DNA of 64,000 nt, from contig JADWOT020001882.1 in NCBI GenBank assembly GCA_036345935.2, positions 1 to 64,000 on the forward strand. The letters run 5' to 3'. A program made the position numbers and the translations under genes. Under the pieces are notes generated by a model. That model made no database searches and was not told the DNA's origin. It saw nothing but the letters and a program-made list of their open reading frames with translations. Of this stretch, positions 38,391-51,300 are shown piece by piece. Origin of the DNA: Taenia hydatigena (taxonomy: Eukaryota > Platyhelminthes > Cestoda > Cyclophyllidea > Taeniidae). Every line of letters starts with the position of its first letter. Within the stretch, counting starts at the first letter, position 1.

Positions 38391-39549
38391 TGTTGCAGCC
38401 TTTAGTCAATCAGTTTACACGGTAGGGAGCGGAACTTGGACTTCGCGACAGTTGAATAAAGTGTGTGGGAAGGATGGATGAACAAATGAATGGATGAGAG
38501 ATAGACTAAAATGGGATTTGCAAAAAGTGTTGCACTAATTGGCAAAGGTATTGCTAAGAGTTAGGATAACTACACGGAAAAGTAATCAGTCTTAAGCTGG
38601 GATCGAAGTGATTTGCTTGCAACCAGTTCCATTTGTTGCTTGGAAAAGCATGGTAGTGAGAGCTTGCTTGAGACGACTTACACCTATTCTAGCACATGCT
38701 GAAGTGCGTTTGGTGAGAAGTTGTCAAGATATTTACAATAAACTGCTTTTTTGATGCTTTTCATGCCTCATTGATTACTATGGAGTAAGGTAATGTAGAT
38801 TGGGATAAGATTACGCAAGACAGTGCGCAGTGGTAGAGGTCATTTCGGCTTAGCTAATAAACCTGGCGCTACATAGAAAAGACTGTGTTTGGGGAGAATA
38901 TACTTCTACCACCTATGTAGGGCATCTTTAAACACGACTTGAGTAACCTTTTGGCATCTGACAGCCTCAGATCTAACTGTGAATAATCGGGTGAAATTCA
39001 ACACAACACACTGCTATGCTTTCATCCACTTCCATCTATCTGCTGACGCTGTAGACCACTCTTCTAGTTATCTTTACACCACGCACGGGAAAGATATGAA
39101 GCAGCGCAGCCGCCATGTGTACGACGATAATGTCTCAAGCTCAGGAGAGCGACCACGTACTTCCACGACCAGATTTAAACCGTCCTCTAGCTTACAAGGT
39201 GCACTTAAAGAACATGAAAATATTCCAGACAATTTGCATCAAAAGCCCTTTATCACCGACATCATCAATGTCGAGATTGACAGTAGCACTGATGCCACAC
39301 GTACCTCCACTGAATTCTGATGCCACTCGCTCATTTAATCAAGCATTGCTGCTGCTCACTTGTCTTCCCCATGACCGTTGAAGGCGTCGTCTTACATGCA
39401 GGTAGGCGAAGGCGCGAAGACTGGAGCGCAGCAAAGGCCTTTACTGATGGATATTAATTAAATGAAAGAGAAGGAAGCGACACACAGTGTGCACTGTTAG
39501 ATGGCCAGTACCAGATCACGTGCGCACCTACAGCAGACATCAAGCACTA
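38391..39549. other. No gene assigned
   Basis: The hydrophobic-tail exon of the FN3 gene described next would be expected here by comparison with its paralog, but I could not find it. A frame at 38979-39320 is unrecognised. Confidence 0.35.
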
Positions 39550-40702
39550 GTGATATATGTACCTCTTCTATTACGCCCCCTTTGATGAAGCATATGCGGT
39601 TAAATCTGGCGGCCATGTAGAAGACAAAGGCTCTATAGAAACATTCGATGTGAGCTTCAAGCACCTAGAACTCTTTCAATGTGGGCGCTGCGATTGCAAA
39701 ACGTGGGAGGGGCGAATTGGAAAGAGGTGACACAAGCTATAAAATAGCCGAATCCCCTGATGAATGCGAAATGAAACGTCACCAAGGAGAAAGGGACAGA
39801 GTTAAGGTAAAACTAATGCCAGGCTACTAAGACAGGGTTAGCTGGGACGTGAAGAAGAAGCAATTGAATACACACACCAAGGGAACTTACATTTGAACGA
39901 CCTGGGCGTTCGTCGGACTACCGAATCTGCGAGGCTGATTTCCGGAAGACACTAGTGATTGTACACAGTCGAAGCATGAGTTCTGAAAAGCTAACGACCT
40001 TTTTTGTTGTTCTTACAGGAAATGGGACTACGTTAGGTCTCTGTTGCTGAGCCGTGTTAAAATGAGTTGACTCATGCCTCATCAGCAACCCTAAGCCCCA
40101 TTCTATGCATAACATGCATCCCACCCTCGGCTTATCTAATTCCACCATTTAGTTTAACACAAAACGTTTCGGCTCGTGTATGTTCGCAGTGATTTAACCT
40201 TTATTCTAAGTAAACACATAACAAAAATAATAACGCACAAAACGCTGTTTGTTTTTAGCGTCGAAGACTTGGAGAAGGATTTTGTTTCTGGAGAGCAGAC
40301 TCCTGCGGATCAACCCTTTGGTCCTACAAATTAAAGGGCTCTATGAAGCAGCATTGCAAGAAATGTGGTACTTAATTGAAATGAGATGCAAATTGTAGAC
40401 TTGAACATGTTTTTAGAAATTGAGATCTTTCACAGGCGCATGAGGTGAAAGGAAATGCCAAAAATCGCAGAGGTAAACTTAATTATTAGGATCCTGTTTT
40501 AAGAAAATCCAGATGCATTGGATATAGTATATTGTAATATAGTAAAAAATTTCCTGACCTAATAAACACCAACATTTGTCGAACGCTTTTTCGTGTATAC
40601 TAATCGGAGACATTTGCTAGATACCATCTTACCACGATCTTCTGTGGGTTCTTTCGCCAAAGAGAAAGTAACCCATGCGATGAGACAGACATGAAGTGCC
40701 AT
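39550..40702 (-). pseudogene. Secreted FN3-type gene, copy 1, decayed
   Basis: Exon 1 (40633-40702) encodes a clean signal peptide starting MALHVCLIAWVTFSLA, followed by KEPTEDR, and ends in phase 1 at G|GTAAGA. An exon 2 remnant begins at 39687 after AATCGCAG| in the same phase. It aligns in frame with the FN3 exon at 52545 (P...KEF-stop-VLEA here, P...PES-V-HLEA there) and then shows WPPDL in a shifted frame. It has an in-frame TAG near 39671 and a frameshift near the FN3 tryptophan. A tail exon is not found. The arrangement suggests a small secreted or surface protein with one fibronectin III domain. Its start and promoter look healthier than its body. Confidence 0.6.
40633..40702 (-). CDS. 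Signal-peptide exon of FN3 gene copy 1
   Basis: 70 bases: 23 codons plus one base. It has a short basic-free start, a hydrophobic core (VCLIAWVTFSLA) and then a charged mature start (KEPTEDR). Donor CGTG|GTAAGAT. The start is supported by a TATA box 61 bases upstream. Confidence 0.6.
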
Positions 40703-40762
40703 CTTTACTCCACAAATACTTTACATTCACAACTTATTACGCATTTCAAAGAACCGCCCGCA

Positions 40763-40768
40763 CTTATA
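40763..40768 (-). promoter_or_regulatory. TATA box of FN3 gene copy 1
   Basis: GATATAAG on the minus strand, 61 bases from the ATG. The following bases (GTGCGGGCGGTTC...) align with those before the paralogous exon 1 at 53703, where the box reads TTTAAAAG. Confidence 0.5.
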
Positions 40769-41655
40769 TCAGCCTATGAGGTGTGTTGGCCTTGAACTGC
40801 AAAACGACTTCTCCATTCACACAATGGAAGCTATCAAATTTTGACGCGTAGAAGCAATTCTACCTTAAATTGAATTAAATCTTTTTCTACCTTGCCTTGA
40901 AGGCTTCTAACTATAACCGTAGAGCTGGTAAGCAACTTAGATTGACAAGCACTTTACTCTCGGATTACCAGTGTGGATACTATAGCGACTCTTTTGAAGC
41001 TGCTTTACTGCGCATTAATGTTTCACATCTTGGAAATAAACGGCAAAGCTTAATTGTCTAGTAAATGGCTGTTGTCAGCTTATGCATGACACACATGGTA
41101 AGAACCATAAAGTGTAATTTATTCTCACCTGATTTATGTGTAAAACAATGCCACAGGCGAAGTCCTGATGTTGAATCGCTCGTTAAAGAACTGACGATTA
41201 GCAAATTATGCCCAGTCAGACGCCACACATTCCAGTGAAATTTGTGTCTTGCGAATTCATTGTTATTAAGCGATTCTTGGTAAAATGCGGTCTACTTCCG
41301 CCATAATATCGACAATTCAGTGAAGCAACAAATCCATTCCGCAAAATAGGTGGAAAGCAGTTACCACTTAGACATTCAAAATGATGAGCGATCAAAGTAA
41401 CGTAATGACTTGTTTAACATAGCAAAATATGCAGCTGCAATTGACACGTGTCTTGAAAACTGCAAAAGATACTTGATGCATTACTTTTAGCATGCAAAAC
41501 CAAATGATTAAGTTTAATCAAAATGATTAGGATAGGACTTACCACTAATTACACGCGTGCGCCCTTACCCACTGTAATCTTCTATTTCCGTGTTGCTCTT
41601 TTTCTATTTTTAAACAAAAGAGACTAAAAAGACTATTATTCATTCGTCTTAAATG

Positions 41656-41937
41656 TCACCTCTTCTTCAAATTTAGAGCTGGATCTTCCCAGCCCCACCA
41701 CAGATAAAGCTTACATTTATCATCATTTGGCAGTGCTGTAGCGCATACTAGGCACTCTTTTGCACGAACCTGTACTTGCAAAATGCTATGTTTAGCGAAA
41801 GCCATAGAGCTTATTAATGAGGAAAAATCCTGTGCCTTCTGCAGACACATTGGCATCGAACTCACAAGATCCCTAAGAAATGACATTAAGCTTAGGTTTT
41901 GCTTAATAGACATTTTTGTAAGTTGATCAAGTTCCAC
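41656..41937 (-). other. 93-codon frame with a paralog 13.0 kb away
   Basis: Not recognised. The product reads protein-like (SLMSFLRDLVSSMPMCLQKA, VRAKECLVCATALPNDDKC, LYLWWGWEDPALNLKKR). The part around 41731-41750 aligns with 54732-54750 at an offset of 13001 bases, and the frames correspond (VRAKE..CLVCATAL against VKEQS..SLCCGTAW). It lies about 1.1 kb upstream of the FN3 gene on the same strand, as its partner does. It may be an exon of a neighbouring duplicated gene, or simply part of the duplicated segment. Confidence 0.3.
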
Positions 41938-43858
41938 TCGATTGCCAATTTAGCATCTTTATTTTGATGTGAACGACACTGTCTCTTTAGTTAAGTTGGC
42001 AAGGCGCATGCTCACTAGTTCATACTCCTTACCTGCCATCGAAGGGAGACAATAGTGCGAATGCTGCAAAGGTGTCACTCAAAGCAACGCGCACAGGTTC
42101 CCTTTACGGTGAGCCGAAGTCGTTAGACTTGATTGCCATTCCCAGTTCCATCTATCCTGCTTGATTTCCTTTAATTTGGTTTTGACGTAAAAGCATTAGC
42201 GGTACAGTTTGCAGTAGGGAGGAGTAGGCTTCTATGTAGTCCTTCCTTATAGTTGATAATAAAATAAAATTAGAGATGTGAGCTGCAGCAGTCGGAAATA
42301 GACATCTCACAGATAAGATCACCACTTCACTTAAGTAAGAGTGATTACTTAAACGACAAGTGACATGGCAATTTAGCAATGCATGAAGCAACTATCATTA
42401 GCTGTATACGTGTGATTTTTAAATGCGAGTGCTTATGACCATGCAGTCAGTCACACTACTTTCCGTCATTAGCTGCTCAATGGATCCCTTCAAAAGATCA
42501 AAATCCTTCTAGATACTTCAAGTGGAAGCAGTGGCAACAAATTCAAATAAGAGTTGATTTGATCGCAGAAATTTCTAAGTAATTCGCGAGGCTTCCCTCA
42601 GGCAGCAGGTTGTGGGTAGTATTCACATTCGTGTCCGCCCTCTTCAGTTATTGTATTAGTCTGCACAACTTTGATGTTTTCGTAAAGAAAATACGGGAAT
42701 TGAATGTGCTGACCATAGCGCATTAGTAGACATTTAATGTGATGGCCAAAGCGAGCTGCAGTCGTGATTTAAGTACGGTCCAGTATTGTATAGCTTAATT
42801 TGGTCCATTCTAGTTAGGCTAACATAACAGGGCGTGCAATTGTGAGCTGAAGAAGATCTTGACATAGTTAGTGCGAGTTTGTATGTTCGATGAATGCATA
42901 TGAGGAAAAATGAAGATCCACAGCGTGAATGTGGTGCAGTATAGTGTGCCAATGCCATAGGTCTGGCCGTCTCAGTTCCCGATGAGTGTACCTTTCTCAA
43001 GAAAAGTAGTGGCGCTGATTGGACCTCTTTCGTAGAGTAGAAGTAACTTGATTGCTACACTGCAAGGAGTGGATTGCTACGGTAGAAGAGCGTGCACTCA
43101 TGTGCCTACTTGCCTAGGCAAACAACTAAATGAAATCAAAAGACGCCAACTTGGGTTGAAAATAAATGGTGTCTGATCTGGCAATCCTTTATGAATGAAC
43201 GCTAATAGATCCCCCTTTAGTTGTTGATTTGACAGCGCTACCGCTTAATCAATGGCGACATTCAATGTTCATTTTCAATCTATTGAGCTTCCAAACTCTA
43301 TGCCGATTAGTTTGCAAGTAACATGCCAAAATTTATTAACACCCCGTACTGCCTAAAATTAAAGTTAGTATTTTGAGAGTCCATGGGAATGGTTCTAAGG
43401 CCTTCATTTCCAATGTAGCCACTATGTAGGAGATTCGACAGATTCTTCATGCATTTTAAGCGTTAGTGTCTAACATTAGAGTGCTTTTTCAAAAGAATTA
43501 CAATGCTTAAAGTCTCTGGCCCATGGGTAATGGGAAAAAGTTGCCAACTACTTGACTGTCTGGCTTTTTGTGCTTCCAAAATGAATGAGGACATCCTCTC
43601 ATGAAAAGATCTCAGCGATCTGCTGGTATTTTTGCCATCTCTTACCATATGCTGAGTTCTATGGCAATGGAACTGATCATCCAGTTGTGCTAGCTTAGCG
43701 ATGCTCGCGAACAGATGACATCGGTGCTTCTGGTCCGTGGCAACTTTGCTAGCGGAAATTCATTGTTTGCACTTGATTGACAGGTAGCCATGCTCGTGGA
43801 TTAGTGAGTGGTTAGCTAGGTCGCACAATTTGTGTCTCTGTACACTCAGTATAAGTAA
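41938..43858. other. No gene seen
   Basis: AT-rich DNA with only short unrecognised frames (42152-42391, 42734-43000 and 43463-43648, all minus). Confidence 0.45.
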
Positions 43859-44320
43859 ATGCCTACCAGCCATGCCATGGAGAAGGAAGCCCGTGCTTGG
43901 TCAGCAGATTCGAAACGTGTCATTTTAAAAGTTATGCCAGGTGTCTACGAAGCCCTGTGCACATATGGCAGAGTTATAACATTCAAGAATTTCCTCGCGT
44001 GGTATAATTTAACTCACCCTAAAGACGCCGAGCGCAGATTCTACACCTTTATTCACTTGCTTGAGAATTGTTAAAATTTCCTTTTCAGACAAAATAAAAA
44101 AGTGCGTTTATGGCATTTAACAAACTTGATTCAACGGTGGTTGCACGAAGAAAAGGTAAAAAGCAGTTCAACGCTTGCACGTACTCTAAAAGGAGAGCTA
44201 AGGTGTAATCAATGCTATTTATCGTCAGCAAAACAACTGCGTATGCTTCAGTGTATTGATGAGCTTTACGTAGAGAGTCGGCACCAAGTATTGCGTCCAA
44301 GGCCAGCTCTGGACAAGTAA
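43859..44320 (+). pseudogene. Possible coding remnant, one stop inside
   Basis: One frame runs from ATG 43859 through about 153 codons with a single TAA (about 44072-44074) directly before an acceptor-like TTCCTTTTCAG. After the stop at 44320 it stays open again to about 44460. The product is lysine-rich and protein-like (SKRVILKVMPGVYEALCTYG, FKNFLAWYNLTHPKDAERR, RLWHLTNLIQRWLHEEK). I do not recognise the family. TATAAG lies about 8 bases before the ATG, too close to be a normal promoter element. Confidence 0.27.
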
Positions 44321-45599
44321 TCGAGTGTCATGGTCCAGATTATTGGCCCTGCCGATTTCCAACAACGCGCATCCTTTATTCCCATCCTCCTTCCTTCCAA
44401 TGAGCGTAATTTTGACAAAAGTAACTCCGAACTCACGTCAAGCACGAGTTAAAAGCCACTCTACCGCATTTTGCCTAATATGTACACTTAAAGCAGCATA
44501 CATACTTCATTTTATTAGCATGACATCCTAATAAACAGTAGAGGTAATAACAAAAGTAGCAACTTAACGAGATGTAGCTATTGTAATGAAGCTCGGGATT
44601 GCCTCCTACTCTCTCCTCCTAATGCACCTTTTGGTGTGTGGGCTACACAGTCTGCGCGGTGGAGATGAAAGAAATGGCGGAATGGGTTAAAGCAATGTGG
44701 TTTCGTGTAGGTTGCTCTGCTCTGCTTTGTTTTGCGCTTCACTGTGTTGTGCCGTGGTCTAAAGGAAGACGATGTGATGTGATGTAACATTAAGTGAAGA
44801 ACTGTGTTGTGAGGACGGTCTTGCCTTCTTGTTATTGTTACCCTCTGCCTCGGTATTCACTAGTAGGCCGATACTCGAGGCAACGTGATATAATGTCAAG
44901 ACTTCGTCGGGACTAAGCACACTCACAAAACTCATGCTTGGAAAAATACATAACATTTTACTAGTCCCACATAAAATACTACTACAGATATCAAAAAGCA
45001 ACGATTAGGTTGTACACATAACCGCAAATCAAATAGTAGAGTAGAAACAGCGCTGCGCGGTGGCCTATACCAACACTTTGGATGGTTCTCTGCCAGCAGT
45101 GTGGAGGTTAATGCATTGGGTATTGGTGAGTCCCACTGCCTACATACTGCTTCAGCTGTACCAAGGGCGTAGCCATCAAAATGGGAGAAGAAACAATAAA
45201 TACTCTGACAATTGTACTGACTTTCTCAAAAGACATTAGCACCGTCGTCCATGCCTTTATATGGTGCCTTTTTGATTGCTACGCTCATAACGATTGCCGC
45301 ACTGCAATTATTTATGAGGTCACTTGACATCTCACATTCATTTGAAAGGATCGAAACCAGCCAAACTGTGCAATTTAAAGCTGAGGTAGACATCAGTTTG
45401 TGTGCAGGCTACAACACATTTTCAACGTAAACATTCACCTAGAAAATTAGTCATGGCACTGCAAATGCGTATTCACTGAAAATACAAACCGTCTGTGAGT
45501 GTGAAGGAACCCATATTTTTGTCTACGTACCAAGCCCTGCTGGCTGAGCTGACTGATATTTGCTCTTGGACAACAAATTACAGCCATAAAATTGATGAA
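44321..45599. other. No gene seen
   Basis: Contains a short (GATGT) repeat at about 44770-44785 and several unrecognised short frames. Confidence 0.45.
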
Positions 45600-47300
45600 G
45601 AATAATTATAGCTTCAGATTTATAAGCGCATATTGAACCGGTCTAAATTATTACTCTCAATTAGAGCTATCATTGTATGACAGGGGCATTGTGATGGAGA
45701 CCTCCCGTCAGACAGATACTAGATGTGGACGCGCTCAACAGGCCTCCTACAGCTGCTGCATTGAACGTCGCCTTCAGTTTCCCCATGACTGAGGTCCCGA
45801 TCGTCATACAGCTCTTTCGTTTGCCTTTATTCGAACCTATGGCCCACCCAATGGTAAGCTTCAAGCCTATTCTCTTTTGTGCTCGAATGTCCTGTGTAGC
45901 TGTTTCATACACCAAGGGATTCACTTTATCTCGCATCAAAGACTTTCGTTTCGCGAGAAAAACATCGTTTTCAAAGGCATGGTACATGTGTGTGCAGACG
46001 CTGTCCCAACAATTGCAGCCAATAGCCACCTCACTATGTGACAATGACTGGCTGAAGGAAATGTTGGCTGTTTCAGAAACCGAACCCCCTTACTAGAAGA
46101 TGCGTGAAGCCAATCCTAACAACTATTGCCCAATCTCATTTCACCAATAAGATGATTTTCGGTTATGGTGTACTTTTTTGTTAAATTTCAGAGAATGGGA
46201 TCTAGTTTCTCACGTAGATCATTGGCGTGACCAGGCCATGATGTTCTATAAAAGAGCACGCCATCATCGGTAAGCATCATATTTCTACAATGAGTTTGGG
46301 GGCCACCTTCGCCCTTTCGTTTGGCTGTCACTCAGTCAGTGGTTTCAGATGTCCAAAACATCCAACATTCCCATCGTGCAAGTCATCTGTGGAGTCTGCA
46401 ACTACACATTTTTCCTATCACCATGCCATGTTATCGGAAAATCTGTCTTTGCGCGGAAGGGGATCCAGAGAGCGTGGAGTAATGAGGCCCTTGGTTAGCG
46501 GACACGCTACGGCCGTGATCGCGGCTACCGAAGTGGATATAATGATGGAATGCGAGTGCTTTAGTGGATTGCTCCAGCGTTAGGGTTCCGTCGCTGTTGG
46601 CAACTTCTGGAAATAAAATGAAATGAAATGATGAGATACGCAGCTAAGGCAACTGGCGATTCCGTTAGCACGAAATAAGCTGATCATAAACGTCTTCTCT
46701 CTATCTCTTTCTCATTGGTGCGTGTTTCTTCACTGCAGCTGCACTTATATTTTCCTGATTTCTCGTCTTCCGATGATAAAGTTTTCAGTATACTTTGTCG
46801 AACATCTGTCCTTTGCATTCAACATCCATTCACAGACCCGCACTCCTCTACTTTCTTCTCCATGTAAATGGCACTGCACAGAACACGATGGCGCTCTCGC
46901 TATTTGCTGCTCACATGCAGTCACATCTCTCCTTGCATCCGAATGCATCCGGATTTCCAACAATTACGACCTCACAAAGTAGAGCACTACATGCGCCTAC
47001 GAGCTTGGTGGCATGTTGGCTAATCAGCTGATTCTCCAAACGATTTAGGGTGCTACGTTTACTAGGTTCTTTCACTTACGCCTATTTGTAGTGTTTTAAA
47101 TATGATGCTCGGATGGTGATCTGCGGACCCAGAGTACATGCCGACTCATTAAGAACCAATGGGTAGGACCGAAACAGGAGTGCGAGCAAGATTAACGTTG
47201 GAAGATGAGAATTAAGGCAATGTTCACGCAGATTTGTAAAATCGAAAATTTGCAAAAATTGGTAAATTTGGTATACTGATAAGTGAATAAGTCACGACAG
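45600..47300. repeat. Inverted duplication IR2, right arm
   Basis: Reverse-complement partner of 36840-38390, with matching blocks in order across about 1.6 kb. An AAATG-type microsatellite lies at about 46610-46630. The 124-codon minus frame at 45670-46044 (motif KGKRKSCMTIGTSVMGK) is not preserved as protein in the other arm. Confidence 0.85.
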
Positions 47301-48141
47301 AAACAAAATTTTTGTGACTGAAGACAACTCTGCCTAGTATCATTTCCTTGCCCACACTTGTTATTCGTTGGAGGGCTACGTAGCGCGAACAGTGACCGAA
47401 CGGCTAAGTTTTTTTAGATTATCAAAGAAAGTTGCAGAGCATTCGGTTCGACTCGATGCATGATATATTGAATTGGAAATGATGCCAATGAGGATTGGGT
47501 CACAAAGCATTCAAAAAGCATTTAGTCCTTTGACAGCACACCATCTCAGGCCGTACCGGTAATTACAATGCTTCATTAAAATCAGTTTAGACTTACTGAG
47601 ACCTAACTGGGGCCACTACGCACTCCCTCACCCTCTCAACGCGAAAGTGATGGGCTAAACGACCCTTTTTATTTAATAGTTCGGTTAAAGTAAAATGCAG
47701 CTGCTGCACTCTCACCACTATCTACAGACTTTTCGGATATTGCATTTAGCCGTAGAGAAATGGAAAGGGTGCTAGGCAGTTCTAAGCACGACCAGAAGGT
47801 TGTGCCACAGAGCGGCAGTACCACAATTTGCATTAGATCCCTACACACCAACAAATTCAGCCTGTGGACACATAAGACAATTTTGGTTTGCCCCACAGGT
47901 CAATTCCCTGGCTTGAGATAAGTTAATTCTTTCCTTTTCTACCAAAGAGATACTCAAACACCCACGCCACAGGTGATGATGTCTTACCCGGAACGTAACA
48001 GTAGACCACCTCATCCACATCGATCAACAGGGAATTTGACGTCACCTGTGCAAACTCCTTTAATTCTCACCTTCCTCTGTCTATGAAGAAACAGGATTAA
48101 AAGCATCTTTTTTAAATTTACTCATGATGGAAAATTTACAG
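47301..48141. other. No gene seen
   Basis: Unrecognised short frames only. Pyrimidine-rich sequence around 47925-48090. Confidence 0.4.
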
Positions 48142-48371
48142 GAACATACAATACAGTGGAGACGTCATCACAGCTTGGAGAGGGAGATGTAGGCATCAGG
48201 AACAGTGAGGATTCAGGATTCGGACAGTTTGCGCAGTTCAACATTAAGATGCTGCCAGAAGACACTGTTAATAAATTCAGTGCTCCCTTTACCTCTGGAC
48301 GTATGATCTTTATTGACTTCAGGATAGCAATTATGTTTCCGCATCAACAAATTGCATTTGCGATGCTTTAA
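48142..48371 (+). other. Candidate exon, unrecognised
   Basis: After an acceptor-like AAAATTTACAG| the frame stays open for 75 codons with an acidic, Ser/Gly-rich product (SSQLGEGDVGIRNSEDSGFG, FNIKMLPEDTVNKFSAPF). A donor could be GGAC|GTATGA at about 48300. No upstream exon was found, and I cannot name a family. Confidence 0.22.
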
Positions 48372-51300
48372 ACGGCGGACTTCTCATCCGCATTCGATTT
48401 TACACACCATCGACATTTGAACCTGCGAAATGATAAACAGTAAGCATGGATTAAGGAAAGTAACCACCAATTCGAGCGGAATAAGGTCTATACAGAGAAG
48501 CTTGATAGCTCACGCTGTGCACAAAACAGACATCATTTATCAAGAATGGCACAGACAAGCGTCTGCGCGTGTGTAGAGCAAGGTGCAATGATGAACCAAC
48601 TTTCTTGTGTAAGAAGGCGTATACAACCACCAACCTAATCACCAATTTGATATTTAAGCGTTGTAGAATTCTGTCGATCAGTGGTAATCTCGCAAATATT
48701 GATTTTAAGCCTACTTTACGGTATCCAGCGTCTACTTTGCACAACTGCTCAATGCATTCATGTGCGCCTGCAAATAAAACATCCTCTCCTCTCCTGTGCC
48801 CATTCCGAAAGGGCGTCACAAGCGGGATGATTACAAAACCAAATTGGTGCGATGAGCATGGAACTGTTCCTTCTGTACATTACGGTACACATGTACTGCG
48901 GCAAGGTAATCGTCGGTAGCTAAGTTCTAGCCAAGACCAAATACTACCAAACAGTTTGCACTGATAAAATACAGGCTATAACGGCTCGTCTTACTGCTAT
49001 TTGGTAAGACAAGCTTTGGTGATTGTAAGACGGATGTATATTTTGTGGAAAACAATGCACAAGCTAAATTTGTCCGTAACCTAAGAGGCCATCCCCTTTC
49101 GAAACGAAGTTTAAGCGGGACTAAAAATCCCAGGGGTTATTGTGAGAGAAATAGTGCGCATCGAGAGCTCGCCCAGGAAGTAGGATAAGGAACAACTATT
49201 ACAAATGGAGCGTGCAAGGTCTGCTTATTAATCCGTCCACTTTATGAGTGGCAAGAACATTTTTGGCTTAAGGCAAAGAGAGCATGGATAAAAGAAATTA
49301 ACAACAGAATGTGAGGCCAGATCAACAAAAAATGCTTAACTTCAAATGTCAATAGCTAAAGAGAGATCAAAAACTATAGCCTACCGATGATATTTGTAAG
49401 GATGAAGACAGAATTAATGAAGCTGCGTTAAGATCGCTTGTTTGACCAAATGACCAAAGCAAAATGGCTGCTATTTCACGGCATACCTCCAGAAAGGTAG
49501 AAATTCACAAGAACGAATGAAAAATTATGGGGATTAAATGAATATTATACAAACACGGTCTAGCAAAATCAAAGCATAATTTATAAATTAAGAAAAGAAA
49601 CTAACCTACTTATCTTTGCACACGAATGCCCTTACGCTTTACCAAGAGTCTGTAAATGGATTGCAAGCCAACAAAAGGCGAAATATACTCCATCCCGTCA
49701 AGCAATCACCATTTAACGCTTTTCCAAAGGCAATGGCTTCTACAACGAAATTGCGGGAATGAATAGAATCAACAAAATATAGTGCCGTAGGGGTGGACGT
49801 GGTCAACTGAATAACAGAAGCTCCTTGTCACCTGTTCATCAAAAAACGAAATTGATCCTTAATTACGAAAAAATTTGGACGAACAATTGTGGACATTCGA
49901 TCAAACTCCACGAAACCACTTCACAAAAACTAATTAACCGGATGCTTGCAAAGCGTCTGAAATTCAAAGAAAACGGCACAAATAAATCGTTAATCATTCA
50001 AACGATAAAAAGAAAGTTTCCCACGCAAAAAGTAAGAAGGTACCTTATACTTCCCACCAAACACAGGACCGGTGGTAGGGTAGGAATGAGCACTAACGCA
50101 TCTATCAATTGTTGAAACAATACGCATCAAGTACTCACTGAGGGTTCTCATGCATACTGTTATGGACCCAGTTCAATGCAGTGATCCTTGATTGAGTCCG
50201 ACAACCCTGTGAGTAGACATTTAACAGCATATGGGTGCCTTGATGATTGATGATGCCTAGTCTTCTAGCATTGCTGCATCTCATCTTCGACAGAAGCTAT
50301 ATTCTTGGCGCCACAGCGCTTGGCACCTGCCTCCCTCCCTTACCTTTGTTCGGTGCAAATATCAATGATGTAAGTATTCCATCAACACAAACTTGTTGCT
50401 TTCACCTCCAAACCTCCAACCAAAGTGCCTTCTTCTAGCACCTTAGTCACTCACTTATTCGCCTTCCACTATTTAATTGCTTCTTATGAACACTGTAGAC
50501 AGGTCCGTCTCGGCCAGCCTCATCTATGTCAGAAAGCTTAATCCTGACTGCCATTCCGGTTTCATAAAAGACGGCATAGCAGTACCCATGTAGTTCTTTA
50601 TTTCAATGGTCCATTTTGGCTAAACTTTTAGGTGGAACACCAAACAAGTGTATCAAATTTATTTGATCAGTCCAAATTCCAGTGAGTAAACAAAATCACA
50701 AGTCAATTATTGGGTGATTTGTTTACCAATCTCTACATCCATCCACCATCCATCTTTTTTATTAAATCAGTTTGCCTCTACTTAAACGCCTTCAGTCCTC
50801 AATCATTCATCTCCTTGATCTTACTCTAAATCAAGTGCGCAGGTCGCATTACAGTTAGAAATTACTGATTCAATTTTTCACGCGACCATCCGATGCCTCA
50901 GCCATTCGTAAGAATCCTCTATTTGGCTATATATCTTTCGTCTCATTAGCATGCCATTTTTAGGCAGATTGTTAAAATGCCCGATTCCTGTACTCCGCAT
51001 TTGAATAACATTTGCACAAGGTGATATCGCTGGCATCCTGGCGATAGTTGTTTGTTAGCACGTTCATTAAGCAGCATATTCGATGCCTTCACTTTTTTTA
51101 TTATTTTCCAGGTTTTTGACTGCTGTTTTATGGTACAATAAGAGGTGTATTAATAGGTAAAATCTAGCAATCAGCACAGCGAAGGGGCCAAAAAATAAGT
51201 TTTACAGGCTATTAAAAGTAATTAGACATAATTTTGCCACATTCCGTCAACCTAGCTTGAAGCGAATGTCACTGTCTGTGTTTTTATGTAGAAAGTGCCC

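Larger units (their letters stand above)
39550..41940. repeat. Direct duplication R3, copy 1
   Basis: Diverged paralogous segment holding FN3 gene copy 1 and the upstream frame. Offsets to copy 2 stay close to 13.0 kb: 12858 at the FN3 exon start, 13001 at the start codons, 13001 at 41731. Confidence 0.55.

Noticed and set aside
38046..46044. Homologous proteins in the IR2 arms (38046-38357 plus, 45670-46044 minus)
   Set aside because: The DNA aligns, and the frames coincide in part (GKRK, TSV), but most residues differ and open ends do not correspond. This looks like shared non-coding ancestry.
49825..50115. Lysine-rich 96-codon gene
   Set aside because: Very AT-rich sequence makes AAA/ATT-rich frames common. 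No homologous motif or splice sites.
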